From: JAUVRX01 sp049664225 | GTDB lineage: Bacteria > Acidobacteriota > Thermoanaerobaculia > Multivoradales > JAHEKO01 | NCBI GenBank assembly: GCA_049664225.1 | Contig: JBATEX010000213.1 | Location: 124,001 to 188,000, forward strand | Reading direction: 5' to 3' | Length of the DNA stretch: 64,000 nt | Shown here: positions 36,213 to 44,821 of the stretch, piece after piece | How positions within the stretch are numbered: position 1 is the stretch's first letter | Layout of the letters: each line of letters begins with the position of its first letter | Translations under genes and position numbers: made by a program | The notes under the pieces: model-generated | What the model was told of the DNA's origin: nothing | What the model saw: the letters and a program-made list of their open reading frames with translations, nothing else | The model's database searches: none

Positions 36213-38424
36213 CAGGGGCCGGCAGGATCTCGACCGGCAATTGCAGGGTGTTGCCGTCGTTCCTGTCGGAAAACCAAGCCACCCGCTCTCGCACCAGATC
36301 CAATTGCAGGTAGTAGCGTCCGGGAACTTCCGGAGCGGTAACTGCCTGCACGAGCTCCAGCTCGCCACCGCTCTCCAGATCAGCGCCCAGCGGCGTCCTC
36401 TGTCCTTCCCAGGAAACCGTCTCGCCGTCCGGTCCCAGCCAGTGGTAGGAGAGATTGACCCTGGTCGGACCCGATGATGGCCAGCGTTGCCCACTGGAGT
36501 TCTTTAGTCGGGTCAGGACCTCGAAGTCCTCACCCGCAACCGCTGTGTCCGGTACGAGTGACTCACCCCACTCGAGTTGGTAGAGGTCTCGTGCCAGATT
36601 CTGATCCGTGCCCAGGATCTGCAGTTCCGCGCCGAGGTAGAAGTCGTTGACAGGAAACTTCGTCTCCGCGTTTCGCGCGGCGTTGGGTACGAAGCCGGTT
36701 CGCGTCTCGACCAGGAGGCGGTAGGCGTAGATGGTCCCTTCCAACGGGTCGTGCAGGACTTTGTCTGGCCCCTGGGGCTCGAATCGGACTCGCTGATTCG
36801 ACTCCGTCGGAGGTTCCGCGGTGAAGACTACGGACTGGGTAGTACCGGCGAACTTCAGCCTGACTTCGTTGTCGGGAGCCAGGCTCTTCACCCACAGCGT
36901 GAAGCCGCCGTCGAGCTTCTCCGAGCTGTAGACCCACAGCTCGACAGGCGTCGCGCCATGAATCCAGAGACCGTCGTCCTTCGCCTTGAAGACATCACGG
37001 CGACCTTGAATCCAGAGACCGGAGACGACCGTGCCGTCATAGCCGGGCAGCTTCCGACGAAACGTCAACTCCAACGGAAACTGGCGAAGGGGGGGATTTC
37101 GGACGTGTGCCTGGAGGGTTGGCTCCGGCACCGGGGCGCCGAACGGAGTGAAGAGTATGGGGCCGAGGAAGAGACCGCCGACAGCGTAGGTCAGGCCCAT
37201 CAACCAGGTGGGACTGATGCTGGTCACCAGAAACAGAAACGCCGGATAGACGTTGACGAAGTACCGGTTCCCCACAAAGCCGCCGCCGCCATGCCAATTG
37301 AACGGAATCCAGATGAGAAAGAAGGCAGCCACCCCGACCAGCGAGATCAGGATCGACCACCGCACGGCGGTTTTGCCTCGATGGAACAGAAACAGCAGCA
37401 GACTGAGGGCGGCGAACGGCAGATAGGGCAGCAAACCGGTGTGACGACCCCATAGAAAATAGCCCAGATTGAGGCGCAGCTCCGACGCATTGATGTCCGG
37501 TACTCGCACCAGCCAGTACCAGGAGTTGGTGGTTTGCTCTTCTGCTGCTGGCGGGCGACGGACCGGCTGCACCGGCATTTGCGAAGGATCGAAAACGGGA
37601 ACCCCCATTCGCTCGACGCCGAGGTACGCACTCGGATGGCCGGTCAGGGCGACAGAGAGCCCGCCCACCATCGTGACAATCACCAGGCCAGTGGCCGCGA
37701 AGATCACGATGTTGCGCCATTGGCGGCCGATAGCCCAAGACACCAACGGCCCCAAGGCGACCGCTGCCAGCATGGGCTTGTTGTATGCCGCCAGTGCCAA
37801 CAGGGCAGCTGACAACGAGGCTCGAGCTCCGGGCCTCGCCAACCATCGACGCAGGGCACGGCAGCGGCCACTCACGAACTCGGGCGGATCCACCGGATGC
37901 AGGGCGAAATAGAGACAGCCCATGACACCGGCCATGTTGAAGATCTCGGGATGCAACCAGAATACGTAGGCGAAGGCGGTGCTCAACAGGAAGAACCCGA
38001 CAGAGAAGAGTGCTGCCAGGGGCGCCGGGTTGAATCGGCTCAAGTAGGTCGACCCCATCCAGATCATCGCCATCAGGAGGAGCATGTTGAGCGCCACCAT
38101 GCCGTTGGCGCCGAAGACCCCGACCAGGGGAGCGGCCACCAGAGAGTAGATGTAGGGCTTACCAAAGAAGATCGTTTGCCACCCATCGTCGGTCATCAAG
38201 ATCAGATTGAAGGTGGCCAGATAGGGGTACTCGTCGAATAGCCGTCCCAGATCTCCAGAATCGCATTGCAGATCCCGGTCGTGCGCCAGGCTCTGGGCCA
38301 TCAAGTAGTAAGCGGGCTCATCGGCCTTGAAGGTCATGGGCAACCCCGGCTTCCCCACGGCCAGGGTGAAGACCACCAGGAACAACGCCAAGCAGGCCAA
38401 TGCCAATCGCGTCATGCTGCGCAT
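36187..38424 (-). CDS. GT-C-like polytopic membrane protein with C-terminal Ig-like domain (paralog 3)
   Basis: This 745-residue protein is the closest relative of the gene at 28404-30590: FKADEPAYYLMAQSLAHDRD with Asp35-Glu36, WGRHTGLLPYLPFAALSLLL, HGGGGFVGNRYFVNVYPAFL, TPFGAPVPEPTLQAHVRNPP, then KDDGLWIHGATPVELWVYS and an Ig-like end (LKNSSGQRWP, LVRERVAWFSDRNDG). Similarity runs through all domains, so they are full-length duplicates. The start is taken at 38424; ATG 38415 is an alternative and neither has a strong ribosome site. It follows the second sulfatase-superfamily gene by 22 nt on the same strand, suggesting one transcript. Confidence 0.72.
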   Translation of the reverse strand: MRSMTRLALACLALFLVVFTLAVGKPGLPMTFKADEPAYYLMAQSLAHDRDLQCDSGDLGRLFDEYPYLATFNLILMTDDGWQTIFFGKPYIYSLVAAPLVGVFGANGMVALNMLLLMAMIWMGSTYLSRFNPAPLAALFSVGFFLLSTAFAYVFWLHPEIFNMAGVMGCLYFALHPVDPPEFVSGRCRALRRWLARPGARASLSAALLALAAYNKPMLAAVALGPLVSWAIGRQWRNIVIFAATGLVIVTMVGGLSVALTGHPSAYLGVERMGVPVFDPSQMPVQPVRRPPAAEEQTTNSWYWLVRVPDINASELRLNLGYFLWGRHTGLLPYLPFAALSLLLFLFHRGKTAVRWSILISLVGVAAFFLIWIPFNWHGGGGFVGNRYFVNVYPAFLFLVTSISPTWLMGLTYAVGGLFLGPILFTPFGAPVPEPTLQAHVRNPPLRQFPLELTFRRKLPGYDGTVVSGLWIQGRRDVFKAKDDGLWIHGATPVELWVYSSEKLDGGFTLWVKSLAPDNEVRLKFAGTTQSVVFTAEPPTESNQRVRFEPQGPDKVLHDPLEGTIYAYRLLVETRTGFVPNAARNAETKFPVNDFYLGAELQILGTDQNLARDLYQLEWGESLVPDTAVAGEDFEVLTRLKNSSGQRWPSSGPTRVNLSYHWLGPDGETVSWEGQRTPLGADLESGGELELVQAVTAPEVPGRYYLQLDLVRERVAWFSDRNDGNTLQLPVEILPAPATEDSPEP

Positions 38425-38446
38425 CACGTAGGTTGAGCAGTCTAGC

Positions 38447-40681
38447 TCAATTGACGTAGCCGAGAGCCTTGAGGGCCTCTTCCATCCGTTCGTCCAGGAC
38501 CGCCTCGGAAGCGGTGAGTCGACTCTCTTCACTCCGTCTCTTGGCAATCAAGGTGGCCAGATACGAAGCCAGAATCGGTTTGTCCAGCGCCCTATTCCGG
38601 GTCTCACCCGGATCCTCGGACCGGTCGAAGAGGTTCGTCCAGGCGATCTTGCCCTGCGAGATATTCTGCACCAGCTTCCATTCACCCTCGATGACACTGA
38701 CGTTGGGCAGACCATCCAAATGCAGGAATGAGTAGGCCGGCCTGGCAACCTCGTCGACCGGGGCTTGCGGATTCGTCACCCAGCTCAAAAACGAGCTTCC
38801 TTCGAGAAACTCCGGCACCCCCAGACCGAGATAGTCGAGCAGCGTGGGCAGAAGATCGATGTGCTGGACTCGTTGCTTCACTCGCACACCCTGTCCCCTG
38901 TCGGGAAATCGGATGAGCAACGGTACATGGAGATTTTCGACGAAGAGGTTCCGCCCATGCTGCCAGTTGCCGTGATCCTGAAACTCCTCGCCGTGGTCCG
39001 ACAACAGGATGATCAGCGTCTCGTCGTAGACAGAGCCGTCTCGCAAGATCTCGAGGAGCTTGCCGAAGGTGGAATCGTTGTAGGCGATCTCGCCGTCGTA
39101 GAGATCCAGCAAATGATCCAAAATGCGCTCCCTCTGGACCGTTTCGAGCTCTTTCCAGATCTTGGGACCCGGGGGCCGGCTCAACGTCAGGTCGTCATTG
39201 GCCTTGTCGGCGAACTGATATTTGAATTCTTCGGGAGGCCCATACGGGACGTGCGGATCGACTGCGTGCAAATAGAGAAAGAACGGGCGGTCGCCGTTGT
39301 AGGTCTTCAACCACTTCTCCACTCTCTCATTGATCTTGTGGGATTTGCCCTTCGCCCATATGGCGTTGAAGTTGTCGAAACCTTGTGAGAAACCGAAAGT
39401 CGGAAAGACATTCTGGTTCTTGGCGAAGGCGACCGTCTCATAGCCGGCCTCTCTCAGGAGCTCCGCCAGGGTCACGGCCTCGGGTGCCAAGACATCTCCG
39501 CGTCGGTTGGTGGCATGCTGCAAGGGCCACAGGCTGGTGAAGATAGAGGCCATCGAGGCTCGCGTCCAGGATGACTGCGCCACGGCGTCGTCGAAAACCG
39601 TCGCCTCGGCCGCGAAGGCGTCTATTTGTGGCGAGACCGGTCTCGGGTACCCGTAGATACCGAGATGGTCTGCCCGGAGAGTGTCGATTACGTAGAGCAA
39701 GATGTTGGGGCGTCGGAAGTCTGCGTCAGCCTCTGGCGCCACCAGTTCGACCGGATCTCCAACGCTACCGTTCTGTGGCGATCTGACGGTCGGAGCCCTC
39801 AGCACCACCGATGAGCCGTTGCTGGAACCGTCACCTAATAAAGGCGCCTCGAGAGCCAGGCGGACCACCTTCGAGCGCTCACCTCCCAGGGCCAGCCGTT
39901 GAGGCCGACTCGTTCTCTCCAGGGTGCCGACAAGTTGTGCCGAATCTTCGCCATCCTCTCGCAGGGTGACTTCGACGTGGCCGGTCTTCGCGCCGACAAC
40001 CTCGACTCCCCGGACCTCCAGAACACTGTCGGGAGCCAAACGCAGGAAGTAATCGACTCTGGTGCCTACCGGCATCGACAGAGCCATGTCTTCTTCCAGC
40101 ACCATGGGCTCCACCGGATCCGCCGGGACCTCGGTTTCCAGAAGCAGCTCGTACCAGGCAACCGCCAGGGGTCTCGGATCCTCCCCTGGCTCTTGGCTTG
40201 CAGGTTCGTGATCGGAGTAGCGAAACTCCAACTCGTTCACTCCGTGGCGTAGCCAATCCTCGTCAATTCTGATTGGGTAGACAGTCAATCGGTTTCGCAG
40301 ACCGAAACCACCCAGATGGCGACCATTGAGGATTACATCCACTCGTTGGTCCTCGACCCGAGGGGCTGGCCGGCATCGCGCCTTCAAGACCAGATCCCGA
40401 GGACTCAGCAGATCGACCTCGAGTACCGACTCCGTTCCTATTCCCCAGACGAAGTTCGTCTTCCGCGGGCGATCCCACTCGTCGATGGACCAACCCGATA
40501 CCAGGTGCCGTCGACCACGGGCCGAGCCGAAGTCGATCGTCTGGGTTTCGCCCCGAGGCATGGCCCAGGAGAACTCCGTGATCAGGTCGTGGGAAACCTT
40601 CAGTGGCTCTTCTCGACTACAGGCCGTGGCCAGGATCAGCAAGCCGGAAACGAGGGCCAGGAGGCGACGGGAACCAAACAT
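38447..40681 (-). CDS. Lipoprotein with N-terminal beta domains and sulfatase-superfamily domain
   Basis: This 744-residue protein starts with a lipoprotein-like signal (MFGSRRLLALVSGLLILATA-Cys21). Residues about 25-320 are two beta-rich, jelly-roll-like units (DVILNGRHLGGFGLRN; DYFLRLAPDSVLEVRG) that I do not recognise. The alkaline-phosphatase-superfamily domain follows: PNILLYVIDTLRADHLGIYG, AVDPHVPYGPPEE, LLSDHGEEFQDHGNWQHG. The nucleophile motif is S370-S-W-T-R374, so Ser stands at the formylglycine position and Arg is kept while Pro is lost. The C-terminus EALKALGYVN matches the QLKALGYLQ end of the other superfamily protein nearby. It probably modifies envelope glycans or lipids. Confidence 0.75.
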   Translation of the reverse strand: MFGSRRLLALVSGLLILATACSREEPLKVSHDLITEFSWAMPRGETQTIDFGSARGRRHLVSGWSIDEWDRPRKTNFVWGIGTESVLEVDLLSPRDLVLKARCRPAPRVEDQRVDVILNGRHLGGFGLRNRLTVYPIRIDEDWLRHGVNELEFRYSDHEPASQEPGEDPRPLAVAWYELLLETEVPADPVEPMVLEEDMALSMPVGTRVDYFLRLAPDSVLEVRGVEVVGAKTGHVEVTLREDGEDSAQLVGTLERTSRPQRLALGGERSKVVRLALEAPLLGDGSSNGSSVVLRAPTVRSPQNGSVGDPVELVAPEADADFRRPNILLYVIDTLRADHLGIYGYPRPVSPQIDAFAAEATVFDDAVAQSSWTRASMASIFTSLWPLQHATNRRGDVLAPEAVTLAELLREAGYETVAFAKNQNVFPTFGFSQGFDNFNAIWAKGKSHKINERVEKWLKTYNGDRPFFLYLHAVDPHVPYGPPEEFKYQFADKANDDLTLSRPPGPKIWKELETVQRERILDHLLDLYDGEIAYNDSTFGKLLEILRDGSVYDETLIILLSDHGEEFQDHGNWQHGRNLFVENLHVPLLIRFPDRGQGVRVKQRVQHIDLLPTLLDYLGLGVPEFLEGSSFLSWVTNPQAPVDEVARPAYSFLHLDGLPNVSVIEGEWKLVQNISQGKIAWTNLFDRSEDPGETRNRALDKPILASYLATLIAKRRSEESRLTASEAVLDERMEEALKALGYVN

Positions 40682-40781
40682 GGATTTGGGGCGAGTGTTC
40701 GCGGCCGAGCCCCCGCCTTCTCGGAAGCGCAGGACCAGCCGTCTCGAGACGGCGTGACGATAGCACAGCACCGCCTGCCCA

Positions 40782-41295
40782 CCCACCCGTGCTGGGGGTT
40801 GAGGCGCCCGGTCGTGCCTCCCGGGCGATCCTTGAGGGCTTGGGGATTGAGGCAGCCAGCACTGGTGCTGGCTGGTCTTTGGGGCTTAGGGGCTTGAGGG
40901 CGCAGGGGCCTAGGGGTTCTGGGGTTTTGGGGTTTTGGGGTGACCTTCCTACGGGAGCCCTGATGCTTCCAGCCGGTGCCTAGATCGGGTCAGGGGGACC
41001 TTCTGGTCGATCCTTGTCTTGGAACGGTGCAAGGCCGCGCACGAAGTCTTGAAGCGGCCGGACCTGTGCGGCCGGGGTGGGAAGGGGCCAGGACGACGGG
41101 GGAAAGCCTCCTGCGTGGCCCAATACCACCAACTGTTGAGGATCTCAGAACCTCTGTGCCCCTAAGCCCTTACGCCCCTAGGCCCTCACTGCCCCAAGGA
41201 CTGGCCGGAAGGAACGCCCGGCCACTTCAACCCCCAAGCCCTCAAAGAACGGCCGGGAGGCACGACCGGGCGCCTCAACCCCCAGCACGGGTGGG
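40782..41295. repeat. 514-bp element bounded by perfect 43-bp inverted repeats
   Basis: Positions 40782-40824 are the exact reverse complement of 41253-41295 (starting CCCACCCGTGCTGGGGGTTG). Similarity continues inward with mismatches for about 90 more bases on each side (CTTGAGGGCTTGGGG and GCTTAGGGG pieces recur), so the arms could fold into a stem of over 100 nt. No open frame in the interior has coding character and there is no transposase. It fills most of the 650-bp space between two divergent genes; its right edge is 37 nt from the start of the next gene. A MITE-like or other palindromic element is the best description. Confidence 0.75.
40881..40940 (+). repeat. G-quadruplex-forming run of GGGG tracts
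   Basis: Seven guanine tracts lie within 60 nt. The last four, at 40913-40916, 40921-40924, 40929-40932 and 40937-40940, are each GGGG with four-nt loops TTCT, TTTT and TTTT, the same pattern as ciliate G4T4 telomere repeats. It lies at the inner edge of the left arm of the inverted-repeat element. Confidence 0.8.
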
Positions 41296-41331
41296 AGGAG
41301 GGGTGACTGGGCTAGACTGAGGATCATGGGA

Positions 41332-43836
41332 ATGAAGTCGACGACCTCGTTGGTGGTCCTCCTGGCTGTCGCTCTCGCGGCCTCTGCCTGTCAGGCAGAG
41401 CGACCCGAACCCCCAGTCGAGAATCCAGTTGGTGGCGTGGAGGCGGGCACTGACAGCTCGAGATCCAGCCTCGGCGACGGCTTCGTGGTCTGGGAGTCGA
41501 ACCGATCCGGCAGCTGGCGCTTGTGGTCGCGCGACCTCGATGAATCACCTCCCCGACAGTTGACCCCCGACGAGGGGCCACGGCTGCACTGCTGCCCTCA
41601 CATCTCTCCTGACGGACGCTGGATCGCCTACCTGAGCCTGGCGGCCGACCAGCAAGGCTACCCCCAGGGCGGCGCCCACGGGGCCTTGCGCCGCATTCGG
41701 CCTGATGGCACTGGGGATCAACTGCTGCTTCCGGACGCCCGCAACTACTACGAGAACAGGGCCGTCGTCTGGAGGTCCACGGACGAGCTGATATTCATCG
41801 ATTCCGATCAACGGACCGCGTTGCTGAATCTGGACTCCGGTGCGGTCACCCTGCTCACGAACACCCCATCCGAGCGCTACCCGTGGCTCATCAACAGCCA
41901 GCTGCGCTTCGCAACGTCGGGCCGGGTCTCATTCGCACCCTTCGACAAGGCGCAGCGCAAGGTCCTCGAGCGATCACCGATCGGCGGCTGCCAGCCCTAC
42001 TTCACCCATGACGGCAAGTGGGGCTTCTGGCTCGCGGCACCCGGAGGACCGATTCACAAGATCGAGCTGGCAACCGGTGTTGTGGAAGCGCTCTTGAAGA
42101 AGAGCGATCCGCGACTCGCGAAGGACTTCGGGTACCTGTACTTTCCGATGATCTCCGCCGACGGCAGGGCCCTGGCTTTCGCGGCGTCGCGGAACGAGCA
42201 CCCCCATTTCAAGGCCGACTACGAGGTCTTCGTGGCGCCGACGGAACCGACAACGTTGCGGCTCCTCGGAGCACCCTTGCGAATCACAACTCATCCCGGC
42301 ACTGATCGGTATCCCGACGTCTACCTGGAGCCTCTGGGGCTCGGGCTCCACAGAGGCGAAGCTCCCTTGACGGTGCATTTGGCTCCTCCAGGCGAGCCTC
42401 GAACCTACAACTGGACTTGGGGAGACGGTAACGAGTCACAAGGTGAGTCCGCCGAACATACCTTCGAGCGGCCGGGAGTCTTCGTCATTACCGCCACGAC
42501 CGACGATTCGGCGCTTCTCGGCCGGGCAATCGTCGAGCAACCGCGAGCACCCCATGTCACAAAGTCTCAGGTTTACCACTCGGGGACTGAAGTGACACTC
42601 CGATTCGACGAGCCGATCGATGTGGAGGGAGCGACCTGGGTCTTGAAGTCGGGAGTCACCGTGCGGTCTGTCGAGCAACTCGACGACGACCGCGAGCTGC
42701 TGCTTCGCCTCGACGGACCCCTCCAGAACATGGACGAGCTGGTGATCGAAGGCGTTAGAGACCGGGCAGCGAATCCCAATCTCATGCCCTCGACTTCCCT
42801 CGACCTGGTCCCCGCGTCCTGGCCAGTCGATCGAGACGGTCTGATCTTGATGTGGGAGTCGGGCAACTCGGCCAATCTCGTGATCCATGGGGACAAGGGC
42901 GTGGAGGAAGCAGTGATTCTGCAGGCCCACGGCCGAGCCCGACTCGACCGTGACTGGGCCCTGACTCCCAACGGTGGACAGTTCACTGTTTCGAAGGAGC
43001 TCGCAAACCGCCTGCGATGGGCCTGCCAAGCCACGAACGAGCTCACGGTCGAGGCAGTCATCGAGCCCCAGCCGAGTGATCAACGGCGGGGGGTGGTCCT
43101 CGGCATGGCCAAAGGTGCCATGAACTTCGTTCTCTCCCAACAGGGCAGCACTCTGCTGATCGCACTCAGGGTGAAGAGCAGGGGACCCGAAGCCGCTCCG
43201 GAAGTGAAGATGATGGAGCTACCCCCCAACGAGAAGTCCCATGTCGCCGTCACCTATTCTGCTGGGCGGCTCGTAGCCTACCTGGACGGCGAGGAGGCCA
43301 TCTCGACCAGCGACATCCAGGGCGGTTTCTTTCATTGGCAGACGCTGCCGGTGACGATTGGCAGTGACGCGCACGGCCAGTCTACGTGGCACGGCACGCT
43401 CGAAGGAATCGCGATCTACAATCGCGTCCTGTCGGCGGAGGAGATTCGGGAGAACGCCGCCCGGCAGCGTCGCCGATTGGATGCCCGCAGTGAGGTGCCA
43501 AGCTGGACATTGGTGGTCGAGAGAACAGCTTGCTCCACAGTGCCAACGCTCGAGGAGATCGCCCCCTATCGAGAGGCCCTAGCTGTCTGCGAGTACCGCG
43601 TCCTGGAGACGTTGAGTGGCGAATACGATCATCCCCTGGCGAGAGTGGCGCAATGGGTGATCCAGGATGGAAAGAGGACCCCGCTGTCGCCGGCTAGCGA
43701 AGGTAAGGGTGACCCAGTCATCGTCGAGCGCTTCCAGGACAACCCACAGCTCGAGAGCCTCTTTTTGGCCGAGACCCTTGCCGCGAGGCCCGACCTACCC
43801 CTGCTGTACCTCGTAGGGGAGTCTCGACGGCGCTGA
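41332..43836 (+). CDS. Lipoprotein with TolB-like propeller, PKD-like and LamG-like domains
   Basis: This 834-residue protein has a clear lipoprotein signal (LAVALAASAC, Cys20). Residues about 45-330 form a PD40/TolB-type propeller (VVWESNRSGSWRLWSRDLDE, HISPDGRWIAYLS, ISADGRALAFAASRNEH). A PKD-like unit follows near 350-400 (YNWTWGDGNESQG, FERPGVFVITATT), then a Big-like region (VTLRFDEPIDVEG), and a LamG/concanavalin-type domain at about 560-710 (ELTVEAVIEPQ, VAVTYSAGRLVAYLDGEE, IAIYNRVLSAEEIREN). The last 110 residues are unclassified. It is likely a surface carbohydrate- or wall-binding protein. ATG 41332 has GAGG nine nt upstream and is preferred to ATG 41326. It starts right after the inverted-repeat element. 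Confidence 0.75.
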   Translation: MKSTTSLVVLLAVALAASACQAERPEPPVENPVGGVEAGTDSSRSSLGDGFVVWESNRSGSWRLWSRDLDESPPRQLTPDEGPRLHCCPHISPDGRWIAYLSLAADQQGYPQGGAHGALRRIRPDGTGDQLLLPDARNYYENRAVVWRSTDELIFIDSDQRTALLNLDSGAVTLLTNTPSERYPWLINSQLRFATSGRVSFAPFDKAQRKVLERSPIGGCQPYFTHDGKWGFWLAAPGGPIHKIELATGVVEALLKKSDPRLAKDFGYLYFPMISADGRALAFAASRNEHPHFKADYEVFVAPTEPTTLRLLGAPLRITTHPGTDRYPDVYLEPLGLGLHRGEAPLTVHLAPPGEPRTYNWTWGDGNESQGESAEHTFERPGVFVITATTDDSALLGRAIVEQPRAPHVTKSQVYHSGTEVTLRFDEPIDVEGATWVLKSGVTVRSVEQLDDDRELLLRLDGPLQNMDELVIEGVRDRAANPNLMPSTSLDLVPASWPVDRDGLILMWESGNSANLVIHGDKGVEEAVILQAHGRARLDRDWALTPNGGQFTVSKELANRLRWACQATNELTVEAVIEPQPSDQRRGVVLGMAKGAMNFVLSQQGSTLLIALRVKSRGPEAAPEVKMMELPPNEKSHVAVTYSAGRLVAYLDGEEAISTSDIQGGFFHWQTLPVTIGSDAHGQSTWHGTLEGIAIYNRVLSAEEIRENAARQRRRLDARSEVPSWTLVVERTACSTVPTLEEIAPYREALAVCEYRVLETLSGEYDHPLARVAQWVIQDGKRTPLSPASEGKGDPVIVERFQDNPQLESLFLAETLAARPDLPLLYLVGESRRR

Positions 43837-43939
43837 CTGCTATCATGCGCCCGTTGACTCCAGCCGCACTCTTTTCGGGTTCCTGGGCCCTAGCCAGCCT
43901 TGGAGTGGCGAGGAGCCGAACCGAAGCAGCGACCCGTCC

Positions 43940-44815
43940 ATGAACCTTCGGGCCTCCGTCATCATTCCCAACCTCGACTGTCCTCTGGTGGGGGACACCG
44001 TACAAGCCGTAGCTTCGCAGAAGCTAGATGAGGGAGCTCTCGAGATCCTCGTTGTCGGCCGGGATGAGCCGGGCCTCGTGCGACGGCAGGAACGGATCCG
44101 ATTCCTCGAGACCGCGGAGCCCATCTCGGCAGGTGCCGCCCGCAATCTGGGTGTGGCGGCCGCCGCAACCGACCGGATTCTCTTTACCGACGCCGACTGT
44201 CGACCTGCACCCGACTGGGCCAACCTCCTCTTGCGGTCGTTGGGGCGCTCGCCGGTGGCAGGAGGCAGTGTTCGGTTCGATCTGAACGGCAACCTCTGGG
44301 CAGTGGCCGACAACATCGCATCCTTCCACGAACTGCTCGCCGATCGGCCCGCGGCCGACAACACCGACGGTCCCCTTGGCAGCTTGAACCTGGCAGTGAC
44401 CGCCGAGGCCTGGCAAAGGGTTGGCCCATTCGACGAGGGCCTCGTGACCAGCGAGGACTTCGACTGGGTGCTGCGAGCTCGAGCCGCCGGCTTGGCCCTT
44501 CGATTCGAGCCTCGGGCCGTCGTGCAGCACGCCGCAATTCGCCGTGACCGGCAGGATGTCGTGGCTCACGCTGACTGGTACGGCAGCCATTTCAACGATT
44601 TCCGCCGGCTCCATCCCGGGGTCTTCGACAGCGGTCTAACCTGGCGCAGCCGCAGACGTCTAGCCCTGGCTCGTCCAATCAAGGCCCTCGTGGCGGCGAC
44701 ACAGATCTTCCTCAGACACCCCGAACTCTTGGCCGCATGGAGGGCCTTCCCCGGTGTCGTGACCTTCAAATCGGCCTGGTACAAGTCGATCCTGGAGAAT
44801 TGGCAGGACCGGTAA
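43940..44815 (+). CDS. GT2 family glycosyltransferase
   Basis: This 291-residue GT-A enzyme has ASVIIPNLDCPLVGDTVQAV at the N-terminus, SAGAARNLGVAAAATDRILF and the metal motif FTDADCRPAPDW, then GSLNLAVTAEAWQRVGPFDE and TSEDFDWVLRARAAGLALRF in the acceptor half. It probably adds a sugar to a lipid-linked glycan in the cytoplasm. It is the first gene of the run GT2, flippase, GT4, deacetylase with gaps of 6, -4 and -4 nt. An extended -10-like TGCTATCAT at 43838-43846, just after the preceding stop, may drive the run. Confidence 0.88.
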   Translation: MNLRASVIIPNLDCPLVGDTVQAVASQKLDEGALEILVVGRDEPGLVRRQERIRFLETAEPISAGAARNLGVAAAATDRILFTDADCRPAPDWANLLLRSLGRSPVAGGSVRFDLNGNLWAVADNIASFHELLADRPAADNTDGPLGSLNLAVTAEAWQRVGPFDEGLVTSEDFDWVLRARAAGLALRFEPRAVVQHAAIRRDRQDVVAHADWYGSHFNDFRRLHPGVFDSGLTWRSRRRLALARPIKALVAATQIFLRHPELLAAWRAFPGVVTFKSAWYKSILENWQDR

Positions 44816-44821
44816 CGCAGC

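Noticed and set aside
40787..41325. Small open frames inside the inverted-repeat element as genes
   Set aside because: They are rich in Arg/Pro/Gly, follow the repeat arms and have no ribosome sites or family resemblance.
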